From: Diadema setosum
Lineage: Eukaryota; Echinodermata; Echinoidea; Diadematoida; Diadematidae
Length of the DNA stretch: 64,000 bases
Assembly: GCA_033980235.1 (NCBI GenBank)
Contig: CM067065.1
Location: forward strand, 2,193,347 to 2,257,346
Reading direction: 5' to 3'
Below, in pieces: positions 22,901 through 29,415 of the stretch (positions within the stretch are counted from its first letter, which is position 1; every line of letters starts with the position of its first letter). The translations under genes and the position numbers were made by a program. The notes beneath the pieces are model-generated. The model was given only the letters and a program-made list of their open reading frames with translations. It was not told the DNA's origin and searched no databases.

Positions 22901-24741
22901 AATCAATCATGAAAAATTTAGGGATTTAGACACTCGTTGAATTTCTTCCCGTGGCGGATCCAGGAATTCTGTAAAGAGGGGGCGCCTTCGGGAGGAGTGC
23001 GTGTTCCCCCTTAAATTTTGTAAATTTACAAAATTAAAGGGGGGAACACGCACTCCTCCCCCATTTTTTTTTTTTAACAAAAAATAAGAGGGGGCGCCCT
23101 CCCGGTGCAGTCCTCCCTGGATCCGCCACTGTCTTCAACCACAAAAATGGTATATTTATTATATTTTCAAAATAGGGCTGAAATGAAAGAGAAATCTACA
23201 TCTTGCTTTATCTTGTGCTAACGTTGAACTACAAAATTATGAGTTAAAGATATAGAATCGAATAACCTACTGAGTGTCATAATACATGATAATCATTGGG
23301 ATTTTGTTAATTTTCTTAAACAGTGTTAAACTTAAATTGAAAGTACATTTAAACTTAAACTATTGCAAACAAAAAAGAAATGACTAGAATTCAGGTTTTC
23401 TTTCGCCCTTAAATCTGGACTATATATCATGCAAATCATTCATTACTCAGGCAGATGGAAGTTAAGACTAACAAGATTCCTAGTGACAAGAACATCCATT
23501 CATCTATTAAACGAAACTTAGAATTCAGACCGCTGTGACAATCTGGCTTTGGGTATTGGTTACACCAATAGCTGCTTCCACAGTTCCACGTAAGACTAAA
23601 ATTCATAGGCCTAAGTCATTAACGTTCATGGGCTGGAATATCGGCGCTAGTAATTGTATTTCTTGTTGTGTTGGTGTGTGTGTGTGTGTGTGTGTGTGTA
23701 TTCTATGATGCTCTGAAATACAGTGGACTCCCGTTGTAACGAAGTCCTCGGGACCGGCAATTTTCCTTCGCTATACCGAAATTACGTTATAACCGAACAA
23801 AATATACACAATAAAAATATTCAGAGTGGATAACGTTGCGGCCCTATTAATTCTTACTTCGTTGTAACCGGAATTTCCTTCTTACCATGTTCGTTACAAC
23901 GGGAGTGCACTGTAGTAAAAAAAAAAAGAAAAACAAAGTGTGTAGTGTTTTACCGGCAGCAATGCAGCGAAGGGTAATTCTGCCTTCCTCCTGATCGGTT
24001 ATTATCGTTCCCTCGGCGAATTCTTTGTTTGTGACGACAATTGGGCGTAACATCCGGGAACACTGCGCCGACGCGCACACGTCACTGGGTACTATCGCGC
24101 ACGCCGCCAGTGATTTGCCTATCACCATTGCAGAATGGACTGTTAAAGTGAAGGGAAACAATAGTAACGAGAATATAACAATTCTGTTCTTGGTATCATC
24201 ATCATCATCATAACCGTCATCACCTTCCACGTCACCGTAATTATCACCATACGTGGTATATATGCTGATAATACATTATGATTATTTTCTTTTCTTGTTT
24301 ACAGCTCATGAAAGCCGGAAGTGCCCTCTCCCGCACCCCCCCCCCCCGCCACTTTTAAAAACGTGGCGCCGGCCATGAGGCCTATGCTGCTATCGGAAAA
24401 ATCTGCCGACACCTACCCGAAAGTTGCTATCAACATGACTTCCCCTTTTCGTCTGATTCTTCTTAATATCTGTTTTCAATTACAAGGCTTCGATTTACTG
24501 TGAGAAAGAGAATGATATAATGCAATATCATGACGACTTGAAAAAGTCAGCTACCAGCCCACGTTTTGAAAATAATACATTTAAAAACAAACCATATATA
24601 GTTTATTTTCTTATAGTTATATATTTATCTATCAATATACAGAAACTGTTGAGGGAAAGTCAGATTTTATTTCTCACCTTGAATTTCCTTCGAGCATAGA
24701 ATGACCAAACTGGCCAACAAAGATGCTTGCTGAGAACGCAT
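5174..24741 (-). CDS. Gene 1: secreted SRCR-like/F5/8C/MAM-like/F5/8C/FReD protein (spliced)
   Basis: Twelve minus-strand exons join in one frame: 24741-24678, 24139-23954, 22662-22288, 20302-19962, 17146-16999, 14911-14652, 11793-11605, 10116-9967, 9529-9400, 8403-8255, 6970-6700, 5424-5174. Intron phases agree at every junction and all borders are GT-AG. The product is about 837 residues. Approximate domain positions: signal peptide 1-25, Cys-rich 26-84, SRCR-like 100-205, discoidin 212-370, MAM-like 372-458, discoidin 460-615, fibrinogen-related 620-837. SRCR, F5/8C and FReD modules are typical of secreted binding proteins, so extracellular ligand or carbohydrate recognition, possibly immune, is inferred. 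Least certain is the junction around the MAM-like exon, where an alternative adds a 60-nt exon. The exact order of domains matches no named protein I recognise. Confidence 0.8.
5425..6699. other. Gene 1 intron 11
   Basis: Contains the tRNA-derived SINE described at 5881-6105, a degraded relative near 5580-5700, and an (AAT)n tract at about 5851-5873. The donor is GTATCT after 6700; the acceptor is at 5425. Confidence 0.6.
5881..6105 (-). repeat. tRNA-derived SINE
   Basis: Read on the minus strand it begins with a tRNA-like head (6101-6033) carrying an A-box TGGCATAGTGG and a B-box region GAGTTCGAATCCC. A body follows containing AATGGGTACCTGGCAACGC, and it ends in ATTATT repeats. The same 3' body recurs in degraded form at about 9160-9240. 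The acceptor-stem halves do not form a proper tRNA end, so this is a retroposon and not a tRNA gene. Confidence 0.75.
6700..6970 (-). CDS. Gene 1 exon 11: FReD middle part
   Basis: Acceptor ATATCCAG, phase 0 start, donor G|GTATCT, phase 1 end. It encodes the FReD core: VLQQRINGSTNFSRGW, then GFGDLSGDFWLGLDKL, then ARYSSFSLGSEAEFYPL and VRGFSGDGG. These match the FReD signatures V-x-Q-R-R-x-x-G-S-x-x-F-x-R-x-W, G-x-L-x-G-E-F-W-L-G and A-x-Y-x-x-F-x-[LV]-x-x-E. Fit to the family is strong and no frameshift is present. Confidence 0.92.
7391..7463 (-). repeat. tRNA-like sequence, probable SINE head
   Basis: On the minus strand it carries an A-box-like AACTCAGTCAGTAAAGCACC and a perfect T-arm with GGTTCGAATCC. 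The 7 bases after the T-arm (TGGAAAC) do not pair with the 5' end, so no acceptor stem forms. It is therefore tRNA-derived and not a functional tRNA. Confidence 0.6.
7541..7625. repeat. (TG)n followed by (CA)n
   Basis: About 28 bases of TG repeat run directly into about 50 bases of CA repeat with one interruption (CATGTG). The two halves are complementary, so one strand can fold into a long dinucleotide hairpin. Confidence 0.85.
7635..8023. mobile_element. TTAA-bounded foldback element, copy 1
   Basis: Both borders read TTAA (7635-7638 and 8020-8023), with inner ends AGGGATCGTACAG and, inverted, AGGGATAGTATAG. The whole element is a degenerate palindrome centred on GTGTGGGACCCACAC near 7830. 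A second copy in the opposite orientation lies at 63318-63710. TTAA borders recall piggyBac-type elements, which is an inference from the borders only. Confidence 0.7.
8255..8403 (-). CDS. Gene 1 exon 10: FReD N-terminal part
   Basis: Acceptor TATTATTGACAG with a good pyrimidine tract, phase 1 start, donor ACG|GTGCGA, phase 0 end. It encodes the FReD start: a first Cys (RSCTHARKG), then VPCDMETDGGGWT, the family hallmark [VY]-x-C-D-M-x-T-D-G-G-G-W-T. The two cysteines correspond to the first FReD disulfide. The phase-1 start completes a Gly codon with the end of the preceding discoidin exon. Other acceptors in the same phase exist downstream, but this one keeps the first cysteine. Confidence 0.88.
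8404..9399. other. Gene 1 intron 9, mostly trinucleotide repeat
   Basis: Dominated by the (TAC)n tract at 8470-9057, then an (AAT)/(GAT)-rich stretch, a degraded SINE body (about 9160-9240) and a (GT)n tract at about 9300-9342. Confidence 0.7.
8470..9057. repeat. Long (TAC)n / (CTA)n microsatellite
   Basis: Nearly 600 bases of trinucleotide repeat with scattered TGC, ATT and CAC variants. All three forward frames are open through it and spell runs of Tyr, Thr or Leu. It lies in an intron and has no coding role that I can support. Confidence 0.92.
9400..9529 (-). CDS. Gene 1 exon 9: second F5/8C domain, C-terminal part
   Basis: Acceptor TGTAATTGCAG, phase 0 start, donor CTAG|GTGAGAG, phase 1 end. 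It encodes VFPANTDYENVV, then PVLARRLRFHIKAF and FNVGAL. This is the F5/8 type C ending F-x-x-N-x-D...[PA]-x-x-A-R-x-[LV]-R-[FL]-x-[PI]. The usual closing Cys is absent. The start lies at the same position and phase as exon 5 of the first discoidin domain. Confidence 0.9.
9967..10116 (-). CDS. Gene 1 exon 8: second F5/8C domain, middle part
   Basis: Acceptor TTTCTGTCTTCACAG, donor CAAAG|GTAAAG, both phase 0, exactly 50 codons. It encodes FAVTYSFVCIWSHGN followed by AVKKSYTTALSISHSLDGTN. This corresponds to the discoidin segment in which a strand V-x-G-[IV]-x-x-Q-G is followed by [YF]-V-x-x-[YF]-x-[IL]-x-x-S-x-D-G-x-x-W. It joins smoothly to exons 7 and 9. Confidence 0.9.
10117..11604. other. 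Gene 1 intron 7
   Basis: Holds poly(G)/poly(C)-rich patches near 10262-10285 and 10560-10610, and a short GGTTAGGGTTAGGGTT stretch at 10810-10826. No exon or clear transposon ends were seen. Confidence 0.5.
11605..11793 (-). CDS. Gene 1 exon 7: second F5/8C domain, N-terminal part
   Basis: It encodes FDCGNTSFILLGIGEE, then RIPDSSFTSSTNADG, CEPSMARW, GALSWQPAE and NWLE. This is the classic discoidin opening C-x-x-x-[LF]-G-[MI]-x-x-x-x-I-P-D-S-x-[FI]-[TS]-[AS]-S-S, with W-x-P and the -Q/N-W-L-x- strand. The donor is GAA|GTGAGA, phase 0. Two acceptors are possible: one before Phe at 11793 (phase 0, fits the preceding exon) or one at 11804 (phase 1, adds about four residues). Confidence 0.87.
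11805..14641. other. Gene 1 intron 6
   Basis: Includes (GT)n at about 12050-12085, a G-run at 13680-13705, (TA)n at about 13935-13985, and a candidate 60-nt exon (12853-12912). Otherwise AT-rich with no recognised element. Confidence 0.5.
12853..12912 (-). CDS. Candidate 60-nt exon of gene 1 (uncertain)
   Basis: Between acceptor TATATATACCAG and a perfect donor CGAG|GTGAGC lies a 60-nt open segment, phase 1 on both sides, encoding GVGKFKVRNTTFRGYR. It loosely resembles the F-x-V-x-F-x-x-x-x-G strand near the end of a MAM domain. It would link exon 7 through its upstream acceptor (11804), but it requires the poor donor TATC|GTCAGG at 14642 in exon 6. It may be chance. Confidence 0.22.
14652..14911 (-). 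CDS. Gene 1 exon 6: MAM-like segment
   Basis: Acceptor CATGGAG, phase 1 start; most likely donor CGAAAG|GTACAC, phase 0 end. The encoded stretch RISSPPHRWPKR, then VPLCFGLAFRTR, SEFNVYVTGE and ATPILRLSEFG follows the MAM pattern A-x-L-x-S-P...C-L-x-F-x-Y...L-N-V-Y...[LI]-L-x-x-x-G. Only about half a MAM domain (some 86 residues instead of about 160) is present and its closing D-D-I strand was not found. The assignment is by pattern only. It sits between two confident discoidin domains and is in frame with both. Confidence 0.62.
15165..15400. repeat. TTCGTTATTCCGAA-type dispersed repeat
   Basis: Alternating phrases GGTTCGTTAACCCGA / CCGAAAATGAA repeat several times; relatives lie at 4676-4870 and 16090-16225. 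The ends are indistinct. Confidence 0.45.
15805..15965. mobile_element. Foldback MITE, GGGCCCCGTTTCATAA ends
   Basis: The left GGGCCCCGTTTCATAAAA is matched at the right by TTAATGAAATGGGGCCC. The interior is partly palindromic (ACAACAACAGCC...TTGTTGTTGCC). The same end phrase begins the element at 18838-18990. Confidence 0.65.
16090..16225. repeat. TTCGTTATTCCGAA-type dispersed repeat
   Basis: Phrases GTTCATTATTCCGAAAG and GAAATATGGTTCGTTATTCC alternate three times, followed by a C-run. Same family as 15165-15400. Confidence 0.45.
16999..17146 (-). CDS. Gene 1 exon 5: first F5/8C domain, C-terminal part
   Basis: Acceptor TTGTCTTCAG, phase 0 start, donor AACC|GTACAC, phase 1 end. It encodes LRFPGNYDTSSIVTHAW, then PVLVEEVAIYPLTW and GNIALRFQLFG, matching the F5/8C ending F-x-x-N-x-D-x-x-x-x-V...[AR]-x-[IL]-x-P-x-x-W-x-x-x-I-x-[LM]-R. 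The closing Cys of the family is missing, as in the second discoidin domain. The start phase and position equal those of exon 9. Confidence 0.9.
17219..17262. repeat. (AAG)n microsatellite
   Basis: A run of GAAGAAGAAG repeats of about 44 bases within intron 4. Confidence 0.9.
18119..18822. mobile_element. TIR element, TGACC-TGCA-CACAAAAC family, copy 1
   Basis: The left end TGACCCTGCACCACAAAAC with AACAAAAAGTCG is mirrored at the right by CGACTTTTTGTTCG and GTTTTGTGATGCACGGTCA. A second copy of the same length class lies at 53741-54502 and shares interior phrases such as GAAAGAGCAGACTT and GGAATTATCAGAT. No transposase is encoded. Confidence 0.75.
18838..18990. mobile_element. Foldback MITE, GGGGCCCGTTTCATAA ends
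   Basis: Left GGGGCCCGTTTCATAACACT, right AGTTTTATGAAACGGCCCC. The interior phrases CTTGTCATCAGTGACAAG and CACTGATGACAAG are themselves palindromic. It lies 15 bases from the end of the preceding TIR element. Confidence 0.75.
19226..19499. repeat. Inverted repeat, ACGAGACCGAC arms
   Basis: The left arm with CGAGACCGACACCCACGAG and TCATACAGCCCACGA (19226-19262) is mirrored by GGCTGTATGACTCGTGG and GTCGGTCTCG at 19464-19499. The loop repeats the words CATACAGCCCA and CGAACTCGT. Non-coding. Confidence 0.65.
19962..20302 (-). CDS. Gene 1 exon 4: first F5/8C domain, N-terminal and middle part
   Basis: Acceptor TTTTCTCCCTTCAG, phase 1 start, donor CAAAA|GTACGT, phase 0 end. It encodes ECDYPQWPL, then VVASSTMSSDHLPEYA, AWAWMPAADTS, VLFTGLAVQGS and AAYVTTFALGLA. 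This matches discoidin: opening Cys, [IV]-x-A-S-S, W-x-P, V-x-G-[IVL]-x-x-Q-G and Y-V-x-x-[FY]-x-[LI]. One exon here covers what two exons (7 and 8) cover in the second domain. The phase-1 start completes a His codon with exon 3. Confidence 0.9.
20303..22287. other. Gene 1 intron 3
   Basis: Holds a short (CA)n tract (about 20918-20942) and AT-rich sequence. No exon, RNA gene or clear transposon ends were seen. Confidence 0.5.
22288..22662 (-). CDS. Gene 1 exon 3: SRCR-like domain
   Basis: Acceptor ACCATCCTAG, phase 1 start, donor CCAC|GTAAGA, phase 1 end. The encoded KVKLLGGPAANSG, then YRVCRHLGFQAVYA, then GPPMEIDCPEDAGEDITRC and VGLICC follow the scavenger-receptor cysteine-rich pattern V-R-L-x-G-G-x-x-x-x-x-G...V-C-R-x-L-G-[FY]...G-P-[IM]-x-[LI]-D-x-x-C-x-G-x-E-x-x-[LI]-x-x-C...C. 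The W-G-T-V-C-D-D segment and its Cys are not recognisable, so the domain is divergent. SRCR domains bind proteins and microbial surfaces; the role here is inferred. Confidence 0.8.
22951..23129. mobile_element. Foldback MITE, GGCGGATCCAGG ends, copy 1
   Basis: GTGGCGGATCCAGGAATTC at the left is answered by CCTGGATCCGCCAC at the right. The centre is the palindrome AATTTTGTAAATTTACAAAATT. A second copy lies at 30363-30536. Confidence 0.8.
23719..23914. mobile_element. Short TA-flanked MITE (pogo/Tc1-like ends), copy 2
   Basis: TA-CAGTGGACTCCCGTTGTAACG at the left, CGTTACAACGGGAGTGCACTG-TA at the right, with GGAATTTCC and GTTATAACCGAA phrases in the interior. Same family as 956-1165. Confidence 0.8.
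23954..24139 (-). CDS. Gene 1 exon 2: Cys-rich module
   Basis: Acceptor TTTCCCTTCACTTTAACAG, phase 1 start, donor GCCG|GTAAAA, phase 1 end. It encodes VHSAMVIGKSLAACAIV, then SDVCASAQCSRML, then EEGRITLRCIAAG. Four cysteines and the G-x-[IV]-x-[FL]-x-C phrase suggest a partial CCP/sushi-like fold continuing into exon 3 (FRC), but the match is too weak to name the domain. The frame is also open upstream of the acceptor over a hydrophobic stretch. The strong acceptor and the upstream signal-peptide exon make this start more likely. Confidence 0.75.
24140..24677. other. Gene 1 intron 1
   Basis: Contains a (TCA)n tract (about 24195-24212) and a C-run near 24338-24348. No transposon ends identified. 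Confidence 0.5.
24678..24741 (-). CDS. Gene 1 exon 1: start codon and signal peptide
   Basis: ATG at 24741-24739 opens MRSQQASLLASLVILC and the exon closes with CAAG|GTGAGA in phase 1. This phase fits exon 2, whose first residues VHSA supply a plausible signal-peptidase site. Length, one basic residue near the start and a Leu/Val/Ile core are typical of a secretory signal. The 5' UTR and promoter were not identified. Confidence 0.75.
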
Positions 24742-25012
24742 TTGAAAAGTAAGAAAAACACAAACCGAACAAGATTATGCACAAACGAATTAATTATTCA
24801 AGGACCATGGTGGACAATTCTTAAAATCCCCATCTTACTCCCACCCATCCCCCCCCCAAAAAAAAAAAAAATATAAGAATCTTCTTAGTGACTTGAGATA
24901 TCATCAAATGTAAAGCAGGATAGATTATTAATGTAAACGTATATCAATATAATGATAATCATGCATCTGGTGATCAGGGTTCAGGTAATTCGTCGGCGGT
25001 CATCCGAACAAT
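24742..25012. other. Region upstream of gene 1
   Basis: Should hold the 5' UTR and promoter of gene 1. A C-run followed by an A-run lies at about 24848-24870. I see no convincing TATA box or initiator. Confidence 0.35.
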
Positions 25013-25162
25013 AGGGAGCTTTAGATTTTAGACGCGCGGACGTTCAAAGAGAAAAAAACATGATCTGAGCGTGCGCAGTAGCGCGGATCAAGTTACTGCG
25101 CACGCTCAGATCATTTTTTTTTTCTCTTTGAACGTCCGCGCGTCTAAAATCTAAAGCTCCCT
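25013..25162. mobile_element. Near-perfect palindrome (hairpin MITE)
   Basis: Arms of about 70 bases start AGGGAGCTTTAGATTTTAG at 25013 and end with its complement at 25162. They match except for a few bases beside the A/T run, around a short centre near 25088 (GCGGATCAAG). High arm identity suggests a recent origin or conversion between arms. Confidence 0.85.
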
Positions 25163-25324
25163 AGTTGTACATAAGGAGAGGACGGCGCGGCGTATCGTTG
25201 TGTTTTTAACACGCGCGCCCATGGGAAGATGAACAAAATGAAATGATATGATTCTATAACAAGAAAGGCAAGTGCAAAAATATGTCTCGCCCATTCGAGT
25301 ACAACAAATTAATGTTTTTTAAAC

Positions 25325-26100
25325 TCCCAAAGTTCATTGACCCCTGTTTGTGAGCTTTGATCTTGTGATGACCTTCAATTCCCCAAGGGACATATACCAT
25401 CCAAGTTTGGTCACAAACGGATATAGGGATCAAAAATTATGAGCAATAATCGGAATGCGCTATAAAAACTTAACACTGGGCCCTAAAAGTTCGTTGACCC
25501 CTGTCTGTGACCTTTGATCTTATGATGACCTTCAATTCCCCAAGGGACATCTCCCATCCAAGTTTGGTCACAAACGGGCATAGGATCAAAAGTTATGAGC
25601 CATAATCGAAATGCGCCGTAAACACTTTACATTTGGACCTAAAAGTTCGTTGACCCCGGTCTGTGAGCTTTGATCTTATTCCCCAAGGGACATCTACCAT
25701 TCAAGTTTGGTCACAAACGGACATAGGGATCAAAAGTTATGATCAATAATCGAAATGCGCCGTAAAAACTTTACATTTGGACCTAAAAGTTCGTTGACCC
25801 CTGTCTGTGCGCTTTGATCTTGTAGTGACCTTCAACTCCCTAAGGGACATCTGCCATCCAAGTTTGGTAATACGTGGATCAAAAGTTTTGAGCCAAAATC
25901 AAAACTCAAAATCAAAACTTAACATTGAGCCATAAAAGTTCGTTGACCCCTATCTGTGACCTTTGATTGTGTGGTGACCTTCAACACCCCAGGGGACATC
26001 TAGGTCCATCAAAGTTTGGTCACAAACGAACGTATACATCAAAAGCTATGAGCCATATATTATATACGCGCAGTTTTACTTTTCATTGGGCCCTAAAGTT
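25325..26100. repeat. ~147-158-bp tandem repeat, five units
   Basis: Units begin AAAGTTCGTTGACCCC and continue GTGACCTTTGATCTT, CAATTCCCCAAGGGACAT, CCAAGTTTGGTCACAAACG and GGATCAAAAGTTATGAGC. Starts are near 25330, 25488, 25643, 25789 and 25940. The units diverge by scattered substitutions and small gaps. Non-coding. Confidence 0.85.
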
Positions 26101-26107
26101 CATTGAT

Positions 26108-26605
26108 CCCCCGGACAAGGGTCAGACTGATCGCGCTACCCGTTTTTGGCGAGAAAAAACTTCATGCATTGCAAATGATAGACAAATTGCCCTACAGCGA
26201 CGGAAATAAGAACAGTGTTTTAGTAGTAGCCATGATTAAAAAAAAAAAAAAAAAAATCATGGGCGTACATACTCGAGCAGGATTCGAACGTACGACCTCC
26301 TGATCACCGGACAGGCGTCAATTCACTAGACCACCGAGCTTTCGCCCGACAGCAAGTTTTGGTTCTAATCTTTATAGCATGCAGCGGGTACTGCGTAATT
26401 ATTCCCCCCCCAAAAAAAAAAAAAAAAAAAAAAATATGCATGCACAAAGTTTTTTGGCCGCTCTGACGGGAATCAGCGGAAGATATACGTCCCTCCTATG
26501 AAAAAAAAAAGGACATGTAATGCATTTTGACGGATTTCAACGGATACCAAAAATCGACATTCGCTTTTAATGTGTTTGCCGTATCCGGCAAAGTGCGACG
26601 GGGGC
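26108..26605. mobile_element. Partial copy of the 3936-4584 TIR element, interrupted by a SINE
   Basis: Shares GGACAAGGGTCA, CCGTTTTTGGCGAG, CCGCTCTGAC and the right end CAAAGTGCGACGGGGGC with the 3936-4584 element. The tRNA-derived head at 26250-26345 and flanking poly(A) interrupt it. Confidence 0.6.
26250..26345 (-). repeat. tRNA-derived SINE head
   Basis: Minus-strand A-box region GGTGGTCTAGTGAATTGACG and B-box GTTCGAATCC, followed by a T-run on the minus strand. It closely matches 2826-2912. The acceptor stem is not tRNA-like. Confidence 0.65.
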
Positions 26606-28900
26606 ACGAGATTCAGCCTCCCTTTACTTCCGGAGGGCTCGACAAATTACGCAAAAAATGCATTGAGTTTATTAGAAACTGAACATTTCACAATATATGT
26701 AAAACGGAATGTCCACTATCGATATGACGGAAAATCTCAAAATCAAAACTTGACCGAAAATCGGGATACACGACAGTTCGGATGACTGCCGACAAATTGT
26801 TTTGGTATATAGGCCCCTATGACAAAAACAAACAAAAAACAAAAAACAAACAAAAGTAAGTTTATAGGCATCCTGACTTTTCGAGTATTCCTATATATTC
26901 GAATTTTTCCTCGTATACCAAAATCTTTATACGAGACGGTTCACCCCTCTCTTGCTCTTGCATCAATCGTATTCCTCTTTATTTTTTATTAAGCTAGTTC
27001 ATTGAGAGAAAAATATAACATTTCATGTTTTTTTATCGATCTGCTCATGTAGAATGAAATGATTTAATGTTTAAAAAGGCACAACGAACAGCGTAAGCAA
27101 TGAATAGCAAACAAGCCTATCTATACGAAAACAAAAGAGTGTTATGCATGTGAAAGTGTATGCTACATCAGACGCATGAACCAGACAAACTGTAACATGA
27201 TCTGTATTCGGAACTCTTTCGAAAGAGTGATATTGATTTAAATATATTACATAAACATAACCTCCATCTGCTTATGTTTCTTCGTTTGAATGTAATAGTA
27301 TAAATACTCACCAACATCGTATCTTCTGGCAAACGAGGTTACAGATTGAAGCGCCTTCGTATATCAATTATGCAGATTCTTATTTCTTTTTTAAATGGTG
27401 CATGCAGTCAACGCTCTGTTAAAACGCCACTAACATCTTAAATTGAATGACGAAGGGTTAAAAGAGAAAATGGTGAATAAAGGCTTCTGCAGGAGTTGTT
27501 ACGGGGAAAGGATCAATAACCCAAGCTTCACTTTGAATAGAGAGAAGGATCTTGATTCGACCCGGATGCATGTCTCAATTGACGTGAGATATAAATCCTA
27601 GACTTGCTAGAGTAACAAGAATCATGCTGAAAGTCATAGGCACTTATCAGAAACGGAGAGAAGGGTAAGGAGGTCTATAAATAGGGAGAAATGAAGAGAT
27701 CGCGTGATAAAATATCATCAAAATGCGTGTACTTTCATCTTTTTGATTTTCATCGCTTTTAACCGCATGTCTTTTCATCCTTATTCAGCCTCTTTATTGA
27801 GCACGATCTGATAGGCAGTAAAAACACTAACTGCCCTGCTTACGACCATAGCACGGTGTTAATGAGGGAGTGAAGGAGTGTTAACCAACGTAAAATTTTT
27901 TCTTAAAGAAAAGTTGCACGAGACCAGTCGACACGTAAGTCCATTTTCTCCACAGTGATACTGAATATCGCAAACCTTCTGTACAGCATGCATAAGAATA
28001 TATTTAAGAGTAACCTCACAAGAACCATATAATATGCTAATTAGGCGATCACGTGTTCGAGTCTTCGCAAACAAACACACACAGAAGTTGCTTATTCAGA
28101 CCAAGTACTCTGTAAAAAAAAAAATCGAGAGAAAATTTTCACTCTTGAAGGAGTGAATACAAAAAAAAAGAGTGAATTTACAGTGAAATTGGAGTGAATT
28201 TTGAGTGAAAATGTTCATTTTTTCGGAACAAAATTCAAAGAGGAACAGCTGGAGAGAGAGAGAAGAGATGATTCAAATACGCCCGACGGCAAATTAGAAC
28301 TTAAAACCAGATCAGATTTGGTCATCGTGATTCAAGCAACATTTACAGTGTTGGATTTACTGTTTCTTTTTTAGCATTTTTTTTTAGTAAATTCAACATT
28401 TTAAAATAAAATATCAAATTTAACAATTACAGCAATTTGTAGGAGTGACATCCTGATTGTTAATTGTTTTGTTTTGTTTTGTTTTGTTTTGTTTTCTCCT
28501 CGATTTCCCTTGGAATTGCTGTTGCTAATAACCGTTGTGAAACTATAACTCAGTATTTTAGAGCCCCTTTTCATTAAATCTCTCCCATTCTCTCTGTCTT
28601 TTGACTGTAATAAAGATGATTTGAACATGAAATAGTAAGACCAGTTACGAAAAATAGGTTGAACTTCCCACTTTACCAGTGTTACACAGGGAGCACCTTT
28701 ATGCCGGTGTATCTTTTTTATTTTCAATTCGATTCAAATTTTCATTTAATTTTTTCGAAAAGAACATTTGCCCTAGACATTTTACTTTCTATGGTACCTT
28801 TCAGACCAGAAAGATGCACAACGAGTTAACGGTTCTCTTCTCTCCGTGCGTCGTTTAATTGACAAAACATGTAGCTTTAGATTTTCGCCTATATACGGAA
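26606..28900. other. non-coding, nothing recognised
   Basis: AT-rich sequence without a supportable exon. It includes (TTTTG)n at about 28467-28493 and several A-runs. Confidence 0.4.
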
Positions 28901-28904
28901 GCTT

Positions 28905-29415
28905 ATACGTGCAGCGCCAAGGCGAGAAGGCGACTTAAAAAAAAAAAAAGTCCAAAAGGCGACTTGTACAATGTCGCCAATGCGCTTTGATTAAAACGAG
29001 AAGACGGGAAGATGACTTGTACAAAAGTCGCCAACAGGCGCTAGGCCTATGTTTTAGACGACAAGGTGTGAAGGCTCCTTGTTTCGGTCAAAAAGGCAAA
29101 AGGGCGACTTTTACAAATCGTCGACAAGGCGCCTTGTTTAAGACTACAAGGCGAGATGGCGACTTGCAAACTCGCCAAGGCGACTTGTACAAATTCGCAA
29201 AAGCACCTTGTTTCAGAAAAGAAGGAGAGAAGGCGACTTGTAAAAACTCGCGGGGGCGCCGTGTTGAAGACGATAAACCGTGAAAGCGACTTGTACAAAA
29301 GTCGCCAAGGCGCTTTGTTTATGACTTAAACGAGGAGGCAAGAAGACGACTTGTATAAAGTTGACAAGACGCCTTATTTAAGACTGAGTCTTGTACAAAC
29401 TCGCCAAGGCGCCTT
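28905..29415. repeat. AAGGCGACTTGTACAAA tandem repeat
   Basis: Short phrases AAGGCGACTTGTACAAA, TCGCCAAGGCGCCTTG and TTTAAGACGACAAGGCG alternate roughly every 60 bases. CGCC/GGCG pairs make it self-complementary. A related block in the opposite orientation lies at 34190-34360. Confidence 0.75.

Larger units (their letters stand above)
22663..23953. other. Gene 1 intron 2
   Basis: Contains a GTGGCGGATCCAGG-type foldback element (22951-23129), a (GT)n tract (about 23672-23700) and the pogo-like MITE copy 2 (23719-23914). Confidence 0.6.

Noticed and set aside
23847..24230. Exon 2 of gene 1 starting at an ATG at 24230 with its own signal sequence
   Set aside because: The N-terminus would be strongly acidic before the hydrophobic stretch, which is really the polypyrimidine tract of a strong acceptor; a proper signal-peptide exon lies upstream.
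28987..29298. Open frames on both strands in the AAGGCGACTTG array
   Set aside because: They follow from the repeat unit and have no protein-like composition.
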